A stretch of 64,000 bases of DNA from Perkinsus olseni (taxonomy: Eukaryota; Perkinsozoa; Perkinsida; Perkinsidae). Shown here one piece after another: positions 52,107-63,790 of the stretch (its first letter is position 1; every line of letters starts with the position of its first letter). Below the pieces are notes generated by a model. The model searched no databases, was not told the origin of the DNA, and was given only the letters and a program-made list of their open reading frames with translations. The stretch covers positions 62,001 through 126,000 of the forward strand of contig JABANP010000121.1 of the NCBI GenBank assembly GCA_013115135.1, in the 5' to 3' direction. The position numbers and the translations under genes are program-made.

Positions 52107-52460
52107 CTACTGCTGCTCTTGACCGAAAAATCTTTGGTGGAGGGGCAGCAACTCTCGACGCCAATCGAACCCGCAAAAGCCACAAAACTGGTTATCCTCA
52201 TTGCCTTCGATGACTGGCTCCGGAGGTAGGAGGGAAAACTCCGGCAACTCTTCCGACGGCAACTCCTCTGCCGGAAGATCCCTGAAGAAAACAAGAATGT
52301 CGTTTCCATCTGCACCAACACCCTCTAAGGTTTTCAACGCTCGCACGAAGCTGGGTTCGATTCTCTCGAAGGAGAGAAGGCTCCGAGAAAACGAAGTATT
52401 AATGTCCTCGGTAATTGGCGGGTATGATTCTTTTAGCACCAAACCGTAGATGAAAATCAC
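52107..52460 (-). other. Unidentified open frame, possible terminal exon
   Basis: 117 codons, acidic and Pro/Glu-rich (DLPAEELPSEELPEF), ending in FCGFCGFDWRRELLP. May be a last exon of a minus-strand gene. No family recognised. Confidence 0.3.
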
Positions 52461-52686
52461 AAATTCGTTTTTCTACGGTCGAAAAATCGATTTTTTCCAT
52501 CGTTTATGATGAATATCATGGGCAGTGCCCATCGGGCACGGGTGTCGAATTGGTGCGAAGTACTGAAAAATTCTCCGGAGGGAAAATTTTCATGTAGCCG
52601 TATGCAAAAGAAGCTCAGCGATTCAAAATCTATGCTTGTTTCTACTCGACCCATGAGCTGACCAGATACTCTCGGCTACACTGGGC

Positions 52687-54838
52687 TTACATGTCACCAC
52701 TGACCCCTTCAACTCGAAAGGCTTTTCCTCTCGTCGAACCCTGCTGCTCTTGTTCCTCATCCGGGCTGCTTGCGGCAACGGTTGCCGGTGTATCCAGTTG
52801 CATGGGCGTTCCCTCCTTTTCCTTCACTGGGGTGACCGGCACTATTTCCTCGTCATTCAGGGAGGCCTTTTCCGTTTCCCCTTCGCTTCGCTCCGCCCCA
52901 TCACTTTCTTCTGCTAAATGCTCATCTTCCTGAGGAGCCGCTTGCGGTCTCGGCCAGCCTAGGGCTTCAATGAGGTCATCACACCCCACCGGGTGCTCTG
53001 AGTCCAACCCGGCCGAGCCAGCTGGTTGCAAAGTTAGTACCTGAAAATGCGCAACTCCCAAGGACGGATTTCTCGGTCTCGAATGCGTGGATCTCACCTC
53101 CAGAGGATAAACAGAGTTGAAATGCACATTCGACAGTTTGCTCATCAGTTGCCCCATAAACGCAGCCAAGTCGACACTCTGAGAGGTCAAAACAGCGTTA
53201 AGGAACTGCAAGATGATGCAAGAGAAGCAAGATTCTGCATCTTACCGAGTCGAAATACAGACAGCTAGCAGCCGGTCTGTTGTCTCTCGATAGTGGATCG
53301 AAGAGCACTGGGAAGATTGGCAAGTCGGCATCAATGAAGGACATGTAGATTCCGAAGCAATCGTCCGTGGTGGGGACGTTAATGATGCCCTAAGCACAGG
53401 AACCCATCGATGCAACCCCCCTATGCGTCATCGAGATATTTTTCCCGGAATAGTTAACGAGACATCGTTAACGAGAAAAGGATGGGAGATGTCGATAAGG
53501 AAGCATATACATGTACTACTGCAGTGCAAGATCGGAAAAAATCGATTTTTCGAGCGCTTCTCAGAGTATCACTACGCCTCGTTCACACGACGTAATGGTT
53601 CCCAGCCTGAGTATTTTACTGTTCAATAGCGCTTGGCCGACTGATCAGCTTCATCGCGAATGTAGAAGATGGTCAGTACGGGCAGGATTTTATGAAATTT
53701 TCAAAAACTATCGAAAATTTTCCATAACACGGCCAATCTTCAGCGAAAATTTTGGCAGCCATCGGCGGTTTTCACCATTGACTAACCCTGCGCTCAAGAG
53801 TGCGCAGAAATAATACCATCACCGCAGCCAGATCTTTCTGATGCTACTCCCTATTACCCCACGAGACTTGCCATCGGCAACAGCATCCCTCTCGAGTGCA
53901 AGTATAAAGTCTTCGAGTTCACTGACTACGGAGGCGTTCTTCCTTGACACTATTGAGATCGATGACGACAATACAGGCAACTGAAATGAAGGGATTCTTA
54001 GGAGGAATCTTTCCGTTTCATGCGCGTCAAAAATAAGATACCCCGGCGCTTCAGAACACTTCAGCATGAAGGTCGGACATCTGCGCGTACCTCATATCAT
54101 AAACTCGTTAATACCGATAGCTACTAATAATCTCCATATAATATATCTTATAGTGGCAGGCCTATGAAATAACATATTGCAGATATCTTATATTATATTC
54201 ATACACTCTCTATCATTTTCACGTCATTCTTCCCAATTCTACCATTTTCGCATGATCTCTTTTCTGATCCTATCATTTTTAATCGTTTCATTTTCACGCC
54301 ATTTTTTCCAATCCTTCCACGACGTCTGCTTAGAACTCACATCCTCTATCAGATTCGCTGCCGTCGCCCGATCTTCCGAGGCTGCTCCAGGCAGCTGCGC
54401 TGTGTCAAGATACTCTTGTTGAACATCATTAAAGCCGCTCTGCATGGCATCAGATGGCGTCTCGCCTGACAGGAATACCCAAACTCTCTCGCCCATCCAT
54501 GCCGTTGCCTCCGCCCTTACCATGGAGCATCCTCACCGTAACTTCGACAGCCGTGAGACGTACAACTGCTGCATTTACACCGGTGAGCGACAAACCTGAG
54601 GATGAAGAGTGACAGTACGGATTCAAAGACTCTACGGGAGATGGCACAGCCACAGTGTTGAGGATTCGACGAGTCCTTTCTGAGCTCCATCCAAACCAAA
54701 CCATAGGATTTTCAGCGAACTGGACGACCAGTGAATGAGTCCGCTGAAGTAAGGATATCAAATTAAGAGTCATTTTTGCATTTTGGGAAAGCGCACGAGG
54801 ATGGAATCTTCCGCAATATCCCCGAGTCGGAACTCCAT
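52687..54838 (-). CDS. Unidentified multi-exon protein
   Basis: Exons that join in phase: 54797-54838 (ATG), 54521-54743, 54341-54465; and separately 53246-53389, 53098-53205, 52687-53040 (stop). A middle exon about 53860-54060 (CSEAPGYLIFDAHETERFLL) is likely, but its borders are unsolved. The C-terminal part reads INVPTTDDCFGIYMSFIDAD, SCLYFDS, SVDLAAFMGQLMSKLSNVHF, then an acidic tail with VTPVKEKEGTP. Introns are 40-57 nt. Codon use and phase-consistent introns argue for a real gene. The fold was not recognised; no signal peptide or membrane helix is obvious, so probably cytosolic or nuclear. Confidence 0.55.
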
Positions 54839-56504
54839 AGATAAAGACTATCTTCGGCCCTAGGTCGTATCAATTCGACCATGAGCTCTATCAACGCGGT
54901 TTCAGGAAAATTTTTCACTGATAACCGTGCAGCAGAACTCCTGAAGCGTTGAGCCAGTTGATGGGTTGGATCGTTCGCTCAGTTCAGACTGCTGATTCAC
55001 TTTTCTCAAGGGATTCAGGAACACGCTACTCAGACAGCTTGATCGCTTTGGGTCGACGGGGAGTCCGTCACCTCATTATTCGAGACTTGTCAATCGAACG
55101 TGAATGCACTGTAGTGGTGGGCATGGACAGTAGCAGCCGGCTCCCATCGACCCCGGAGATGGGACCTGGGCTTACAAGATCTGCCAAGGAGTCTGTAACA
55201 ACATCGCTCAGGTATGGCCCTACTACTGGCCGCAGCTGTGAATCATCAGTGATGAATAATCACATTCGCAGTAGAAGCGTCGAGGAGCCGGATGGGTTTC
55301 TCATGTATACACTAGGCGATGTATATCACTCATTTACTCTGAACAAGAGCTCATGAACTCCATATATACGGAACTCATGTATACCCGTATTCACTGAGCG
55401 GGCCGATTTGCTAACCCTCGCTGGACTCCTCAGCGCAGCAAGAGGGCGGCTATGCAAGGGCAGCGTTACTCCTGTGTGACAGTCGCATGTCGTGAGCCAT
55501 CGCGTGGTGGTTGGCACTCGAAGAATGTTCCGAAATACTTCGGATTGGCCACACTCGATCAGAGTCCGGATGATGATAAAGATTTCGCCCTTCACGATAA
55601 CATTTCGAATTCGTAGGTGGGCCCATCCCCACAGTCTTCATATCAATACCATCGCGGTTCTTTCGAGTTTATGCACATACGAAGGCGATCTCGCCTTCAC
55701 GAAGACCGTCGAGATGAAACTTGAGGGCGAGCTCAGGTGAAATGAGGTAACTCATCTTACCGTCAGATGTTTCCCAGGTACCTCAGACTGAACATGAGGT
55801 GGAACGTCCTCGAGCCACGAGGACGATGAGCCTTGAAGTTGCTCGTCATCCTCACTTCAGGACGACGAGCTCGTTTTAAGCGCTCATCTCGTTGGGAAGA
55901 CGGACGAGGTGGCTCGACGCGTACAGTGCACTCCCGAGAAAGACGAAAAGCACACGAAAAATTATCTTCGCCCGATGCTGGCAATAAGCAGATACAACGT
56001 AAAGCAAAAATCGGCATTCATTTCGTAAAAGGCAACGGCGAGCTGCATTCCTCAAAACTCGCAGTGAGCAAAATTTCCGCGAAATTTCCGAGCTAGACAC
56101 CCCCCCATCTTCCCGTTTGTATCACCTTGCGCCTCATCCTGCTTGGAGCTGTACTGGGCTCCTGTTGTTTGGTATGCTGACATGGAGCAAGAAAATAATA
56201 TACAACACTTGTTAAATCCTGAACAACACCCTGATCGGAATAAACAGCTCCGACCCGTGCACTCCCAACTCGAATACTTCAACGAGACGACAAGCTAGCC
56301 CGACAGCTGCTCTCAATTACAGTGTGGGAGAGTGTGACGAGTCGCCGCTGTAGGGGGCTGGTGCCATACTGTCGAACCAAACACACAGGAGAACTGAGAC
56401 CTTGAGCCAAGATGGCTACGGCTTTTACATCACGAACCCGACCCGGAGCATTCATGGGCTTCCGGGCGGGCGACGTATACTCTCACTAATTAGCAAAAGG
56501 AATG
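54839..56504. other. Spacer
   Basis: No confident gene. A short inverted repeat GTCCTCG/CGAGGAC lies near 55807-55825. Confidence 0.3.
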
Positions 56505-56580
56505 GTCTGGGGGTCGAACCCGCGACCAATATACTGTGATGGTGCAACTATCTACTGCAACTAGAGTGTTTAGGGATCGC
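56505..56580 (-). other. tRNA-like sequence next to the retroelement
   Basis: The minus strand reads GGTCGCGGGTTCGACCCCC (B-box) with GTTGCAGTAGATAG about 45 nt upstream. On plus it starts GGTCTGGGGGTCGAACCC. It lies just beyond the 3' end of the retroelement coding region. Not a complete tRNA. Confidence 0.45.
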
Positions 56581-56629
56581 TGTCGGGACACGCCCCCCCT
56601 TTTGCGAGGGACCTAACAAAGTCGTTGGG

Positions 56630-58128
56630 TTAAGAGCAAAAGTACCCAGCCGACACTAAGCGATCACGACTCTTACGAGTCAGCTGACGATCACGTCTCA
56701 AAGCTAGACCGATGATCAATTCCGAAGCCTTCTTAGACAATATGTCGACTTTCTTGTTACCGACATCAACCCATTGATGTGTGTCGGTGTTGTAATAGAG
56801 ACGACGAACCTGCCATTCATCAGCCAAGATCTGCTTGTGGAGCAACCCCAGATCGATGCTCCACGTGGTTCGTGAGTCGTCTCCCAGCTCCTCCTCGGTG
56901 ACCCAACCTACCAGATCCCCGACTCGGAGCTTGGTAAAGTCACTGCATCGCATATCGACCGGTACTAAACCTGCGCCCCCCAGAAGCTCAGGGTATCCGG
57001 AAATGTCCGCCGCATCCAGATATTTGACCAATCGGTGTCTGGGGATTACCCGCCCCCCAGCCAGTCGGTAAGTCGTTGGTTGGGTGGCGTCGTCACCGTC
57101 AGTCCCGGCGTCAGAAACCAGAGGGCCAACCACCGCATACGGTCCTTGGGCGATGCGTCCGCGGATTTTGTCATCGTCCCTGATCCACCATACGAGATCA
57201 TTCTCCTTCAGTGGAGTAGCTGCTCCCGTTGATCTGCGGCTTGCTTGGCTCTGGCGATACTCCTTCTGGACCCTAGACCACTCATTATCCTGCTCCTTGA
57301 GCAAGTTCGCGAGGCTCTGACAGTAGTCTTCGAGGTCCATCCGTCCCCACATGTTCGCCTCTTCAGAGTCGTCGCCGAGGGCTCGCCAGAGGGCGCTCCT
57401 GCCGGCATCTCCGAAGACCAACTCATGCGGAGTGAAACCTGTGTCACGGTGACACTGTCACCGATGTCACTGTTGTTGCTAGCTGAACACACCAGTGACA
57501 CCGCCACAGAATCACACCTGCCTAACTTCCTAAGGCCCCTCTTTAACTCTCCCACCTGTTTCTCCACCAGCCCCTGCCTCATTGGGTTATGGGCGCTGCC
57601 GAAGGAGAGCTCCATATTGTTGGCCTTACAATACTGCCTGAAGGCGTCCGCCACGAAGTGGCATCCTTGATCGCAGACAACCCGCCGCGGATGGCCGTAC
57701 CGAGCGCACCAGAGCAGCATAGTATCGACCGCAGACTTCGCCGAGGCGTCAGCCATGATATAGGGTTCGACCCATCGGGAAAAATTATCCACAATGAGGA
57801 AAACGGTCAGGCCCGTCCCCGGGCGACAAGCATCGATGTAGACCTCAGAGAACCGCTCACTTGCGAAGTGTGAGGACAACTTGCCTTCCAACTTTTCACT
57901 GTAGATGCTCGCGGCCTCCTTGGCACATCTTGCACACTTTTTCACCCACTCTTTAGCGTCCCGCCTCCATGACGGCCACCACGCTAGGTTTTGCCATCGC
58001 CCCCACAGTCCGACGCCCACTGAGGGTGATTGTCCGAGTGGGCTAATGCCAGCACACGCTGTCGACAGGACTCGGGGATGTAGATAGCTCCATTCCTTCG
58101 CAGCACCGACCTTCCCTTGACAGTACAA
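56630..58128 (-). pseudogene. Retroelement integrase and C-terminal module
   Basis: The zinc-binding end (CARCAKE) is followed by the DDE core: YIDACRPGTGL (first Asp), VVCDQGCHFVADAF (second Asp) and SFGSAHNPMRQGLVEKQVGE (Glu). A frame change near 57430 leads into a 263-codon frame with LKENDLVWWIRDDDKIRGRI, the SH3-like C-terminal domain seen in Ty3-type integrases. Confidence 0.72.
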
Positions 58129-58177
58129 GACTCTAGTCCTGCGGGTATTGCTGTATCACAGGCCGTGGCGGCCTCAA

Positions 58178-58790
58178 TCATGTGTAAGAGTTCACCGGAC
58201 ACTTCCAGAGCGACACCCACAAGAGGCCGTTCGTCATTGCCAGTGGAAGGTCGAAGGGGAACCGAACACCGAGGCGAGAGAGCTGATCAGCTATCACGTT
58301 GCACTTCCCCTGAATATGGCAGAACCGTACATTTATACCAGCTTGTGAGAGGGACACCCGTAGCTCTGACAGGCTGGACTGCAGATTCCGTATACCTGCT
58401 ACATCAAAGGACTTGATTGGCTTATCGGGGATCCCTGCCCACTTAAGGGCCGAGACGTTGTCCCCAGTACCAGTACCTCTTTCACTGTGGTCATTCGTCT
58501 TTTGAAGATCCAACAGTACACCGCCGAGAGGCCCGAAGCGACGCCCGCCAGTTCTTTACGGTTGACGTGCCAGTCTTGGCCTCGTGATCCCGGGAAATGC
58601 TTGGCTTCCTCCTCCAGCAGTACATATCCCATGCTCATCAAGGCTTCGGCATTATGTGGCTGGTCCTCCGCCAAATTCGGCAGTCCTGAGCCCCGCCAGA
58701 GTGCCCAGCCATAGCCTACGCTTGATGCATCGGTGTACAAGATCAGGGTTTGTCCCCTGTCGCCGGTCGGCCCGTGGCAGCATCCCCTCA
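58178..58790 (-). pseudogene. Retroelement RNase H domain
   Basis: LILYTDASSVGYGWAL (first Asp), NRKELAGVASGL (Glu), TGDNVSALKW (second Asp) and HIQGKCNVIADQLSR (final acidic motif) appear in the right order, spread over two frames. One frame change lies near 58450-58500. Confidence 0.7.
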
Positions 58791-58841
58791 GTGTATGTAT
58801 CGGCCGCGGCCTTGATCCACGAGCACAGAGTCGCGGTTTGC

Positions 58842-59660
58842 TCAGCGCTGAGGTGGTGCTTGGCCTGCCAGTCTGCTTTTTGGGTGCGGCGTCTTCTTCG
58901 GTAGGCGACCTCCAAACCTCCTGATGAGATCTGCAAGGTAGCGTCTCTCTCCATGGCATCGGGACACATCTTGAAGGAGGCCCGCTATCCTGTACAGATC
59001 AGCCTTGCTCAGCTTGGCCTCGGCAGTAGATGGGGCCTCTGCTTGAAGCTGGTGCCGAACATCGACACAACTCGCTCCGGCTGCCGTCCACGTGAGGCCC
59101 AGGTGCCTGGGACCTACGGCAGAAGTGGGCACTTCGCTTATGACATCAATTTTTGGCAGCGGGAATTCATAGCCAATGATAGTAGCCGTGAGGCGCATGC
59201 AGAGCGTGAACATCGCGATGCTGTGTAGGGGCCCAAATGCCAGCACATCATCCAAAAAATCCAACCAGTTAATGCCATGGCCGCTCAGCGCTAGCTGGAG
59301 GTCGGCCGGGGACATCTCGGCGAAGCTCTGCTCGACTCTCTCGGGCTCCTCCGACGTGCTCAGGAAGAGATGTATGGCAATGCAGACTGCCGTCATCAGT
59401 AACCTGACACCGAAGGCCATAGCAGCACAGCCGAACCCCTGCCCCGAAGGCAGTTCGGTCCGTCTTATACAACTCGCCAAGACATCTTATGAATATCCAC
59501 CCGACTTCAGACACATGCAGCCGGTTCTTTGTAGTAGGCCTTCGAGAGGTCTAAGAAGATTGTACTGTCCTTTGTCGAACACCGCCCCTCCATGACACTG
59601 ACTCAATGCCGAGCAGGGTTGACCATCCCAACTAGCTTTTGGGGCGCGAGGAGTTCCAAC
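58842..59660 (-). pseudogene. Retroelement reverse transcriptase, frameshifted
   Basis: IFLDLSKAYYKEP in one frame marks the first catalytic Asp (LDLSKAYxxxP). In another frame NWLDFLDDVLAFG holds the YxDD-like FLDDV. Several frame changes separate them, so no intact RT is encoded. Confidence 0.65.
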
Positions 59661-59868
59661 GCTTGAGATCAACCACAGCTCGCGTTGAGGTGGATTTCAG
59701 GGCCCTTGGAACCGAGGGAATGATACCCCAGCCGGTCCACTGTTGCTGCTCAAGCCGCTGCTTTTGACCCACCACCCTTTTGAGATGAACTTATGACACT
59801 CAGCCGCGAAGGCCACCCGCTGCTCTTCGCTTAGGTTTCGCATCATCCTCACGGAAAAGTCGCCGCCG

Positions 59869-60675
59869 CTAGCCGCAGGGGTTCAGAGCCATCCCAGCGA
59901 ATTTCCACAGTGTGTGTTTGGTCAGGAGATCGCGCTTCTCTTCGGGAAGAAGCTCACGAACCCGACCTTGATAGTCTTCCGCCGCTGGTAATGGTTGCCA
60001 AACTCGCCCACGCTCTACGAGGATGTCTCGAGCTTTGCAGGCACAAGCCTCAGCATCTTTGCGAATTCTGGCCTCCGCTGCCAACAGTTTATCCAGTCCT
60101 TCGCTTCCCATTCCGCCCGCATCGTCAGGAGGGAGGGTAAATTCTGATATGGTCTGCGCATCACTGCGCTTGGGAGAGACTTGGAGGCCGAGCTTCACCA
60201 TGTCCTTCCATCCCAGGAGGTACTCATGACTGTAGGGGAGGGAGTCAACCACCAAAAATTCAACCTCAATTAATTCCGTCGGTCCTCTGACAGGAAGCGA
60301 GGCTTTAGCATGTACCGTTAACTCACCTCCACCGACCCCTCGGACGGCCCGAATCTTGTCACAGGTCTCAGTCTCGGCCTCACTACACACGGCATCAGAG
60401 ACGGCCAGTGACACTGCAGCCCCAAAGTCAACTATGCAGTTTCTTTTTTGACCGTTGATCTCGAGAACCTTTATGCAGATCTCCTCGCTGTTCTCCCTGG
60501 CCGAATGCACTGGCGACACGGCGCCAACAGTCTTAGTCTCTTTCTGGCGCAATCTCTCTGACCTCCTTGGTTCATCGTCCTCCGGAGGCGTTGTCGTGTC
60601 TTGTGCTTCTTTTGGTTGATGCTGGAATTTGCAACCATCGCCAAACTTGCAAGTTCCGTGCTTGTGTCGCTCCAC
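59869..60675 (-). CDS. Retroelement CCCH finger and aspartic protease
   Basis: 268 codons. The N-terminus has a CCCH-type finger (HGTCKFGDGCKFQH), unlike the CCHC knuckle usual in retroelement gag. Next comes a charged region, then a retropepsin-like domain: NCIVDFGAAVSLAVSDAV (DFGA in place of DTGA/DSGA) and a later YLLGWKDMVKLGL corresponding to the second protease loop. The last 90 residues are probably the linker to RT. The substitution in the catalytic triplet may weaken or abolish activity. Confidence 0.65.
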   Translation of the reverse strand: MERHKHGTCKFGDGCKFQHQPKEAQDTTTPPEDDEPRRSERLRQKETKTVGAVSPVHSARENSEEICIKVLEINGQKRNCIVDFGAAVSLAVSDAVCSEAETETCDKIRAVRGVGGGELTVHAKASLPVRGPTELIEVEFLVVDSLPYSHEYLLGWKDMVKLGLQVSPKRSDAQTISEFTLPPDDAGGMGSEGLDKLLAAEARIRKDAEACACKARDILVERGRVWQPLPAAEDYQGRVRELLPEEKRDLLTKHTLWKFAGMALNPCG

Positions 60676-61960
60676 GCGAACTACACGCGCACGCCAGCTA
60701 CGACCGCGTACGCCCGTGACGCTGAGACGTGACGCCTCTCAATAGCTCCCCCGTCTCCCCGTCTCCCATTGATCTTTATAAGCTTTTACATTAGCTAACC
60801 TACGCCGCGACTTGGGTTAGTCATATGGCGACACCTGCTGATCTACAAACTCCGACAAGCCCGCACCGCTGCTCGCCGAGGACGTACACGAGCACTCCCG
60901 AGTCTGTTGGGGATAGTCCTAGCTGGGATGGTCCTTCATCCTAGCTGGGATAACATAGGTTGGTTCAAGAGGATCAGTCCCTCCTCATAGCCGGTAGTCT
61001 TCCATCCAGTGGTCCGGCATTAATATCCTTGGCCGTCTGAAAATAACTGAGGTCTGAGCACCACGGGGTTCCGAGGCTCATCACCAGACTCAGGTCTCGT
61101 GTTCGCTGTGCCCCTCGGTGCTCTCTCTCTTCCTTATGTCATTCAACTGCTCTTGTACAGACTTCGTCCTCGCGTACCTTGAGACATCTTCGAATACCTT
61201 CGGCAATAATCTGCACCTAGCTCACTCGATGTCTGACGCGTCGTTGGGATCTCTGTTGTAGTTTCGGTCAGGAATGAGCCGCTTCGGATGCGAAAAACTC
61301 GATATCTGTCAGCTCAGCCGGCTACTCGAACTCCTGGCTTAGCGGACCCTACCTCGGATGTCGTTCGTGAGCCTCCCGTTGAACTCCTCGGAGGCTCCAC
61401 CGGAACAGCCTCACTCTTCGGAAGTTTGTACCTGAGCAGGCCCACAGTCGGTTGGATCTTCTGAGAATGCTGTCGACGACTCCCGGGATTCGTGAATATT
61501 ACTTAGGGTTGAGAGGGTCCAGCACTCTGTTAGTCCTGAACCTAGTGATTTTCGGCTGAGCCCACTCGATGTCTTGTGTCGTGAGGGATAGGTCTCTCGG
61601 CCTGTTGACCACTGGTGGGTAATACGACTTCGACCTCATGCCGGGCACGTCGCATCTGCACTTTTGATGAGCTTCGAAAAAGGAATTCAGGACTCACTTT
61701 AAACTGAATTCAGGTTTGCGTAGGTAATCCAACCAATAGTAAGTCGGTTTGCACTTGTCGATGTCGATGGTGGTGAGGGGAGGCATCAGTGTCCTTCACA
61801 TAAAGGATTCTACCTGAAAAAGGTTACCTTCAGTGCCAGAAGGCATAGCCAGAGGTGACCTCGAGGGACATCCTTTGGCTTGATGGTGTCCAAACTCATC
61901 GTATCTTCGCGTCGAGCGAAGGGTAGAGTCTCGTCGCGGCACATGACCATCTCGGAGAAC
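60676..61960. other. Upstream flank of the retroelement and spacer
   Basis: No gene recognised; may include the 5' LTR remains. CCTAGCTGGGATGGTCCTTC-type short direct repeats occur near 60915-60955. Confidence 0.35.
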
Positions 61961-61967
61961 AAAAATT

Positions 61968-62035
61968 GATAACTGCGGGATTTGAACCCACGACCTCGAT
62001 CACAGCATCAACACAGCAATCTGAGGTCTTCAACT
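61968..62035 (-). other. tRNA-like sequence (best T-arm in the window)
   Basis: The minus strand reads GAGGTCGTGGGTTCAAATCC, then CGCAGTTATC; the T-stem GTGGG/CCCGC pairs fully with one G-T. CTCAGATTGCTG upstream resembles a D-arm. The 5' acceptor strand does not match, so this is probably a pseudo-tRNA or tRNA-derived repeat. Confidence 0.55.
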
Positions 62036-62115
62036 GAACATCAGGATTCATACATGTCTCCAAAGTAAAGGCTTATTTCAATCGATTTCCCAGCGCAGTT
62101 AATCAACCGCTAGGG

Positions 62116-63790
62116 TCACGTTCTCATCCTTATCTCCCTTTCGCTGCGGCCAAGGTCAGCAAAAGCTCGGAGAGTCACTTCCCGCTTAACTGGCAGAAGA
62201 ACATGGATCGACCACCGATTGTATTCCCGACTGCACTTACGTCGAAGTCCTCTAACATAGATGCTGACAGTGCGATAAGTTAGGGTCTCATCATTGAGGC
62301 TGGCCTGAGGCTTCTCGGTCCTATCCACGCGCGGGGTTTTCGATGAGGATTTCCTGCACGGATTTTTGGAGAGTTTTTCCTGTCACTTCCTCCACAAATT
62401 TCTCGAAAGTCTCGACACCCTCCGCCTTCTTTTTCAAATCCTTGCACGCGATGCCCGCAGTTACCTGAGCCGCACACAATGCACTCGAAGAGAGGGCAGA
62501 CAGTCGACAAAGAGTATTGCTCACGTTAGCTCCGGCAGGCATAGGGGGCTGTGGAACCATCAGAACAGGTGGTAGCAGTGGCAACGAACACTTGGGATCC
62601 TCATACTGCATGTCAACCTTCTGGGGCGGGTCGCTGGCGCTCGTCAGAGTCACTTTGCAGATTGGTGGCCCGACAAGAGAAACATTCTTGAGCTCCGTAC
62701 ATTTCTCGGTATAGCTAAAACCGCAAGTGGTTCAACTCTACGCGAAAATTTAATGCTGATCAGCTGCGAGTTCCACTGTCCTCAGGATCTTTCACGCACT
62801 TTGCGACTCTTCCCGGCCCACACACTGGGATCTATGGAGCAGTTTATACTAGCGGAGCCACCTCCCCCTTTTGCAAAAAGGATACGACTCCGCTTGTATC
62901 TCTACGGCTGATTAGTTGAAGCAAATGGAACAAAAAGCGATTGATAAGAACGCATCTCCCTCTCCGAGCAAAGCCATCTCACCGAAGAGGTGCCTTCTCC
63001 GCTTGGAACTCCTCCCTCTCGCTTCCCCTGCAACTCCCTCGCAGTCCTCCACCACCCCTCACACGGTTGCTGCTGCTGTTGTTGCTCAGGGCTGCGCAGC
63101 ACGGTTACTTTTACCAGCACGTGGCGCTAACCAGAGTGAAATTGCCGCTGCCCGACGACTCGTAAGTGGCCACAGTGAATGGTGACTTCTCCCCGAGGTA
63201 TATATCGCAGCCGAGGGATGTCACTGCCACGCTTCCGAGTTCTAGGAGCGAGGGACCTGAGAAGAGAGTCACCCAAGGCCCGCGATTATCAAACTGACTC
63301 ACTTCGAGTCTGAATCAGAGCAACCCTCTAACCTTGATCGCGAGAAACAATGATAATAACAGGCTGAAGCAACGGTAGACTCGACATCAACGTCCCCACC
63401 AACAGCGTCACGCCGATCGCGATGAGCTTCGACACACAGGTGCTGGTGGTGGACGATTCCGGAACGCCGCCACTGTGAAGCGGCACATGAACTGGCCCAG
63501 CCGAACAAACAACTGGGAGGAGCCGACACTTACACCAACAGCGATAAACATCATGACATAACAAATAACGGCTCTAAGGATGACGATTAACATCTCGTGC
63601 CTCTCCCGGACCGAGCTGACGAGGAATAAGAGCCCGAGGGTAGCTGCATGCTCCCCCGGAGATGTGATAAGCCTGAGAACGGTGGCTAGTGTGAACGAGG
63701 CCGTCGGAACGCGCAACTCACGCCAGAGTTGGAGTCATCGAGGATCCTTAACGTAGAATACTGGACGGTCCTGTAGGTCATCATACCATC
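62116..63790 (-). CDS. Unidentified probable membrane/secreted protein, multi-exon, partial
   Basis: Coding-like pieces on minus: about 63730-63790 (KLKDGMMTYRTVQYSTLRIL); 63300-63716 with two hydrophobic segments (MLIVILRAVICYVMMFIAVG and KLIAIGVTLLVGTLMSSLPL) in frames that differ by a shift; 63111-63302 (WVTLFSGPSLLELGSVAVTS, LGCDIYLGEKSPFTV, with an NFT sequon); 62330-62720 (CTELKNVSLVGPPICKVTL, and a Cys/Pro-rich region with VSNTLCRL); and possibly 62116-62300. Exon borders are mostly unsolved. Cys, sequons and membrane segments suggest a surface protein. The gene probably extends past the right edge. No family recognised. Confidence 0.4.

Larger units (their letters stand above)
56630..60675 (-). 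mobile_element. Decayed LTR-type retroelement (PR-RT-RNase H-IN)
   Basis: Coding order on the minus strand is Zn-finger/protease (59869-60675), RT (about 58840-59660), RNase H (about 58180-58790) and integrase plus C-terminal module (56630-58128). This order matches Ty3-like elements. Frames are broken in the RT and between domains, so it is probably inactive. LTRs were searched for by eye around 56.4-56.6 and 60.7-61.5 kb and not found. Confidence 0.8.

Noticed and set aside
61968..62035. Functional tRNA gene
   Set aside because: The T-arm is good, but the acceptor 5' strand and D-arm do not pair; the same holds for the other tRNA-like sites.
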